From contig WIUZ02000002.1 of assembly GCA_015956445.1 (NCBI GenBank), forward strand, positions 3,348,001-3,412,000: a stretch of DNA of 64,000 nucleotides, in the 5' to 3' direction. Each line of letters begins with the position of its first letter. Within the stretch, counting starts at the first letter, position 1. The position numbers and the translations under genes were made by a program. This document shows, in pieces, positions 59,761 through 64,000 of this stretch. Origin of the DNA: Thelephora terrestris. Its lineage: Eukaryota; Basidiomycota; Agaricomycetes; Thelephorales; Thelephoraceae. The notes beneath the pieces were generated by a model. It saw only the letters and a program-made list of their open reading frames with translations, made no database searches and was not told the DNA's origin.

Positions 59761-60357
59761 CTAGTGAATGCCGTCAGTCACCAACCCGTCAATTTGGAAG
59801 AAGGGGTGCTTGGCGCACCTTTCACACGCCCAGGAACTGAAGCGATCAGAAGCATCCCCAGAGTAAGGGTCGTTTTCGAGGCGGTCAACGATATGGTCGT
59901 GGATTTCGGTGTAGGCGGGCAAGGTCTTGAGACAGTCGAATTTCCTCTGGACGTAGTTCCCACTTTGCCACTCTTCGAGGGCAGCTTGGTACTGTGGGTG
60001 GGTTTGAGGTGTGAACTTAAGGGACTCCAAAATAATAAACGGACGTACTGCTGTTGCGGCGAAAGCAACCATTACGACGGTCACTGAAGCCAACCACTCG
60101 CTGTCTTCACTCGGGTTAGACTGTTTGAGGGCCTGTTTCCATTTCTCCTCCTCGTAGAAACTCCTGCAAAGCTTCTCAAGGATTGGATGTGCGAAGAGGT
60201 CACCCTGTAGGGGTCGTTAAGCGTTAAAGGATGGAGGGGAGTCAACACTCACGTCGACACTTGGAGGATCATTGAGGAATGCGAATTGCGCAAGGCGAGA
60301 GGCAACAGTAGCACGAACATGGTCAGGACTGTGGAGGAGTTGTTCGGACTTGGCCAT
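59761..60357 (-). CDS. DUF6532-like protein, short form
   Basis: A minus-strand start at 60357 (MAKSEQLLHSPDHVRATVAS) runs to FLNDPPSVD. A GTGAGT...ACAG intron follows. Exon 2 has GDLFAHPILEKLCRSFYEEE, KWKQALKQSNPSEDSEWLAS, VTVVMVAFAATAV, YQAALEEWQSGNYVQRKFD and a C-terminus DGLVTDGIH at 59761. The order (helical start, 'HPIL..' block, hydrophobic stretch, 'ALEEW.TG' block, helical end) is that of DUF6532 proteins. These are abundant in Agaricomycetes, often near transposons, and of unknown function. It is shorter than usual at the N-terminus, so it may be 5'-truncated. Its start lies only a few bases from the Plavaka fragment reading the other way. Confidence 0.55.
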
Positions 60358-60362
60358 GGACT

Positions 60363-61248
60363 TCTTTGGTCGCACGGGTTGCGTCAGAAGGAACTAGTAC
60401 AAGTGTTCCTCGGCCACTGTGCGCCATTGCAACTTCATGGGCTGTGTTCAACGTCAACCGCAAGCCGGACATCCCTCGAATCTCCATTGATGCCCTCGCT
60501 GAGAAGTACAAGCTACCAGACCTTCGCCCAGCCCTCCTCGACTTCTTCTCCCAGTGGTCCAACGACCCCTTGTTCCATTCCATTGGCGGTCGGCGTGGAA
60601 CTCACACAAACGCCCGACTCCCCTTCACGAACGTCATTGTGTGGTATTCAGTTCGCATACAGACATACTCCTTGGATGACAAATCTGTCACAAGCCCTCG
60701 ACGCCTCAACGCGACACCTCCCTGTGACTCATGGCCCTTTGGACGGTATGACACCGCACTGTTTGCCCACAGCAATGTGGATCCTGCACTTTCTCCGGAT
60801 GTTGGACTCGCTGGTAAGTCCGCCTGCGCTTATCCACCCTCCTGACCACCAACATCACTTTGCAGGATATGATATTTCCCAAATTCGACTGATCCTCCAC
60901 CTGATCTGGGATAGGGAGGTCCCTGATGCACCATCATACCTGGTCTACGCCCAACGATTCAACATCATCCCTCAACTCACCTCCATTCCCCCTACCCATG
61001 CCGCCATTCCCAATCCCGTCACCGGCCTATATCTTGTCAAACGTGCACTTCGTGCGGATAAATCGCGCATTGGAGACATCATCCCCCTTTCCCACTGCCG
61101 CGTACCCATTCAGCTGGTTCCTCGATTTGGCGCGAAAGCAGATGCCCGAATTACCAGTAGGAATAGTATGGAGTGGAGCAGGGAATTTTTTCTAAACACG
61201 TACTTTGACAAGGACATTTTTCAGTATTTACGAGGCTCCCGTCTGTAA
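60363..61248 (+). pseudogene. Plavaka-family transposase, C-terminal fragment
   Basis: The frame from about 60366 reads CAIATSWAVFNVNRKPDIPR, ISIDALAEKYKLPDLRPALL and NVIVWYSVRIQTYSLDD. A GTAAGT...GCAG intron at about 60813-60864 leads to YDISQIRLILHLIWDR and YLVYAQRFNIIPQL. The characteristic end follows: QLVPRFGAKADARITSRNSM then NTYFDKDIFQYLRGSRL, with a stop at 61248. This is the C-terminal region of Plavaka (CACTA-superfamily) transposases. The N-terminal catalytic half is absent, replaced by the divergently transcribed DUF6532-like gene, so this is a remnant. Confidence 0.7.
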
Positions 61249-61953
61249 TTACCGATCCATTTTTTGACTTGTAAACAACCCGAAATCCATCCAATAAAGT
61301 TTGTTCTGTGTTCCCGATAAATTTGACTTTAACTTTGAAGTGACTGACTACGTAAAGAACCTACAGAACCACAGAACAAACTACTAGTCCCACCCAGCAC
61401 GCCAGTGCTCCAGTGCCCCAGAGGCGACGCCAGTGGTACAGCCCCACAGTGGTTCTGGGATCACGTCTGGGGTCGGGAATTCGCGTCCAGTGTCACAGCC
61501 GCCAATCGGGTTTGCTGATGTATGGCAGGCATTCAGTCGGCTGTGTAGGTTGTGTCACTGTCAGCTACGCCTACATGGTCCAATGTCAAGAAGGTGCCAA
61601 GGCAGGGAAGCGCCCCTCTAATTGAGTCTGACCCCCCACACTGTGCCCATCTCTTGTGGTCAAGCGCATCAATGGGCTGACAGATAGGTGCTGTGTGGAA
61701 TCCACTAGATGCATCCAAAAATGGGTAGTACATAAAGATCTTGACGGCGGGTTAGGTCAGCGGGTAAGCCCTCTGATGAGCCCCTTCGCAAGGGTGAAAC
61801 CCAAAGTCTGAATGTCTTCTTGTTAAGATCAGTGATGACTGGCACATCAGTGACCTAGCTGAAAACCTGTTGTAGTTGGGAGCCTCAAAGAACTGAGACT
61901 CGAGAGCGAGGGCCTTCAAGCAAGCAAGAGGTGGGTACTGGTGTAGTGCCTCT
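61249..61953. other. Intergenic stretch
   Basis: No gene recognised. It contains several CCAGTG/CACTGG words (61390-61560), which resemble subterminal motifs of CACTA-like elements and may be the decayed end of the neighbouring Plavaka copy. Confidence 0.4.
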
Positions 61954-62890
61954 CACTGGGGACAAGCCCCTACTTACTGAATAGGTACTTTGTGAATACA
62001 TTGTAGTTCCATGTCCAATGTACTGACATTTTGCTGGGCAAAAACAAGCTGAGTCCTTTCAGAATGTACAGAACAGTAACTATTACTTCCCAGCTCAGTA
62101 CATTGTGGAAACATTCAAAAAGTACTGAACCATGTGACCACAATGTCCCTGATCAGTAATCGCTCAGTACTTTTTGATTGTCCCAAAGAAAGTGATCAAC
62201 AAGTGCCTGCGCTGCACGTTGTGGTTTCAATCAAAATTTACTGGGTCATGTAACTACAAAATATCAAACTGGTGAATGCTGAGTACTTCTAGAATGTCCT
62301 GGGCCCATGTGTCCAAATTTTACACGAGTGGCTCAAAGAAAATGTGATCACAAAGTACTGAGACTGGGTAAATACTGAACACTTTGAAAGAAACCAAAAT
62401 ATACTGAATTGTTTAAAAACTACTGTGCAACGATTCAGTATATTTTGGTTTCTTTCAAAGTGTTCAGTATTTACCCAGTCTCAGTACTTTGTGATCACAT
62501 TTTCTTTGAGCCACTCGTGTAAAATTTGGACACATGGGCCCAGGACATTCTAGAAGTACTCAGCATTTACCAGTTTGATACTTTGTAGTTACATGACCCA
62601 GTAAATTTTTATTGAAACCACAACATGCAGCGCAGGCACTTGTTGATCACTTTCTTTGTGACAATCAAAAAGTACTGAGCGATTACTGATCGGGGACATT
62701 GTGGTCACATGATTCAGTACTTTTTGAACGTTTCCACGATGTACTGAGCTGGGAAGTAGTAGTTACATTGTTCTGTACATTCTGAAAGAACTCAACTTGT
62801 ACTTGCCCAGCAAAGTGTTAGTACATTGGACATGGAACTACAATGTATTCACCAAGTACCTGGTCAGTAAGTAGGGGCTTGTCCCCAGTG
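61954..62890. mobile_element. 937-bp foldback element with CACTGGGG ends and 3-bp duplication TCT
   Basis: The whole element is one long inverted repeat with arms of about 455 bp around a short loop near 62410-62432. It starts CACTGGGGACAAGCCCCTAC and ends with the exact reverse complement. TCT flanks it at 61951-61953 and 62891-62893. The arms match closely but not perfectly. It codes for nothing. The ends and duplication size match the 221-bp MITE, suggesting mobilisation by the same CACTA/Plavaka-type transposase. Confidence 0.9.
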
Positions 62891-63854
62891 TCTAGTTCTG
62901 GGGATGTGGGATTCTGGTGTTTGCTGTCCTCAGTCCTCATTTTTCCTCTTTGTTTTTCCTCTCCTTTGCAACTTCCTCTTTGCCGGAACTTCCTCTTCTC
63001 CAGAATGTGTTCCTCTTTGCTTAGTTCCCCCCTTTATGATGACTTTCCCCTTTCCTCCTCTTCCACTATGACTTCACCATTGCATCATAGGTCCATATTT
63101 TGCAGTTTTCCTCCCTTCTTCTCTGGATCCTTTTCAGAGCAGACCTTAGGTATATATATTCTGTATTAGCTACTCTGGAGATCATTGTGCTCCATCCTAT
63201 TGAAGCCCAGTCAGCCATGTTTCCCCCCTCCTAGTCTGAAGCTTTGCTCTAGTCCCCTCGTCATCCTCAAGTGTCTTCTTGTCTTCCTCAGTGTCTTCCC
63301 TGTCAGGGCCACTCTTGCCCTAGCTACAGCCGAGCGACTCTATACGGTTCAGGTGTCCCCACTAGGCAACCGACAAGGCTACGAAGATAGTACTAGACTA
63401 TCTCTGCCCAAACAACCCACAAGAACTAGGAGATTGAACTCACTAGATTATCCTCAAAGAGGTATCCGGTTTGATTTGCTGGTTCAATACAGAAAATAGA
63501 TGCTGGGCTTCTCTCTGATGTTTTACAGATAGCCTCTTGCTAGGCCTAGGGGTCACTCAGGACACACTAAGGAAGAGGAGTTAACCTGCAATAATCAGCT
63601 TGTTCTGTACAGTAGGAAATACAGGTCCTTATATACTGTAGCAACGGTTTCTGCTTTAGGAGTGACTAAACATGTCCACTAATGCAAAATTTGGCTGAGC
63701 GCCTGCTACGAAAATATTTCAAAAGCGGACTTAGAGAAATATGAAAGGTAATGAATGTGTGGGAGCGTGGGGCAAGAGGGGGCATGACTAAAGGTCTGGT
63801 AACTTCCATAAACAGAACAAAGGATGAGGCAAGGATGGCATAAAATAACGAACG
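62891..63854. other. Non-coding stretch with a diverged TGTCAGG end
   Basis: Pyrimidine-rich DNA (about 62930-63170, repeated TTCCTCTTTGC words) is followed at 63301 by TGTCAGGGCCACTCTTGCCC. This resembles the TGTCAGGGCCACTCTACCC end at 63855 but diverges soon after. It may be a related element end or fragment; no partner end or target duplication was found. Confidence 0.4.
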
Positions 63855-64000
63855 TGTCAGGGCCACTCTACCCCAACAACTACCAGTGCACTGAGCCGAC
63901 TCCGCAGAGTACTCACTAGTCCAACTAGCTGTGAGAGAACGGTCACGTCTCTATTCTTCCGGTAGGTTGTCCGAGGTCACTACAAGTCAGGTCGAAATCC
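63855..64000 (+). mobile_element. Start of another TGTCAGG element, running off the window
   Basis: It is nearly identical, in reverse complement, to 30416-30561, the end of the element nested in the KDZ transposon. It begins TGTCAGGGCCACTCTACCC directly after AACG and continues to the last base of the window. It independently fixes the terminus of that element family. Confidence 0.8.

Overview
The window looks like nuclear DNA of an Agaricomycete (mushroom-forming basidiomycete). Genes are split by many short GT-AG introns of about 45-70 nt. The recognisable families are typical of that group: NACHT-WD40 NLRs, KDZ and Plavaka transposases, DUF6532, F-box proteins, GtaA-type glutaminase, and multi-pass membrane proteins of a family expanded in mushrooms. 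No rRNA, tRNA or CRISPR array could be supported.

Layout. 1-18.4 kb is sparse single-copy DNA: two uncharacterised spliced genes, an alpha/beta-hydrolase pseudogene (4.7-6.2 kb, minus), a seven-TM protein (8.6-9.9 kb, minus), a frameshifted F-box gene (12.7-14.2 kb) and a long multi-exon GtaA-like glutaminase gene (15.1-18.2 kb, minus). 18.4-61.3 kb is a repeat-built accessory island. It holds a decayed protein-kinase unit in two direct copies (P1 19.26-23.72 kb; P2 47.13-50.56 kb, which has lost its kinase domain) and a 6.3-kb NLR unit in two inverted copies (40.8-47.1 kb and 52.6-58.9 kb). Between P2 and the second NLR unit sits a small divergent housekeeping pair, ATPase inhibitor IF1 and ATP synthase subunit h, both apparently intact.

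The tail of P1 is broken by a complete 14,556-bp KDZ DNA transposon (23,730-38,285). It has 754-bp terminal inverted repeats and an 8-bp target duplication, with two inward-facing genes whose start regions lie inside the TIRs. That transposon was itself hit by a 3.3-kb element (27,255-30,561, 5-bp duplication AGCGT), which splits its HMG-box-like gene. A related 2.4-kb element (38,298-40,706, duplication AGGTT) landed directly beside the KDZ target duplication. Both smaller elements end in TG...CA and carry an intron-containing coiled-coil gene.

The right end (58.9-64 kb) holds small CACTG-ended elements with 3-bp duplications, a Plavaka transposase fragment head to head with a DUF6532 gene, and the start of another copy of the TGTCAGG element running off the window.

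The strongest biology is the NLR pair. Signalling and NACHT parts are nearly identical, while replacements in the WD40 part cluster at a few positions, as expected for diversifying recognition receptors. All exon joins were inferred by eye from GT/AG sites and reading-frame continuity; no alignment, HMM or transcript data were available.
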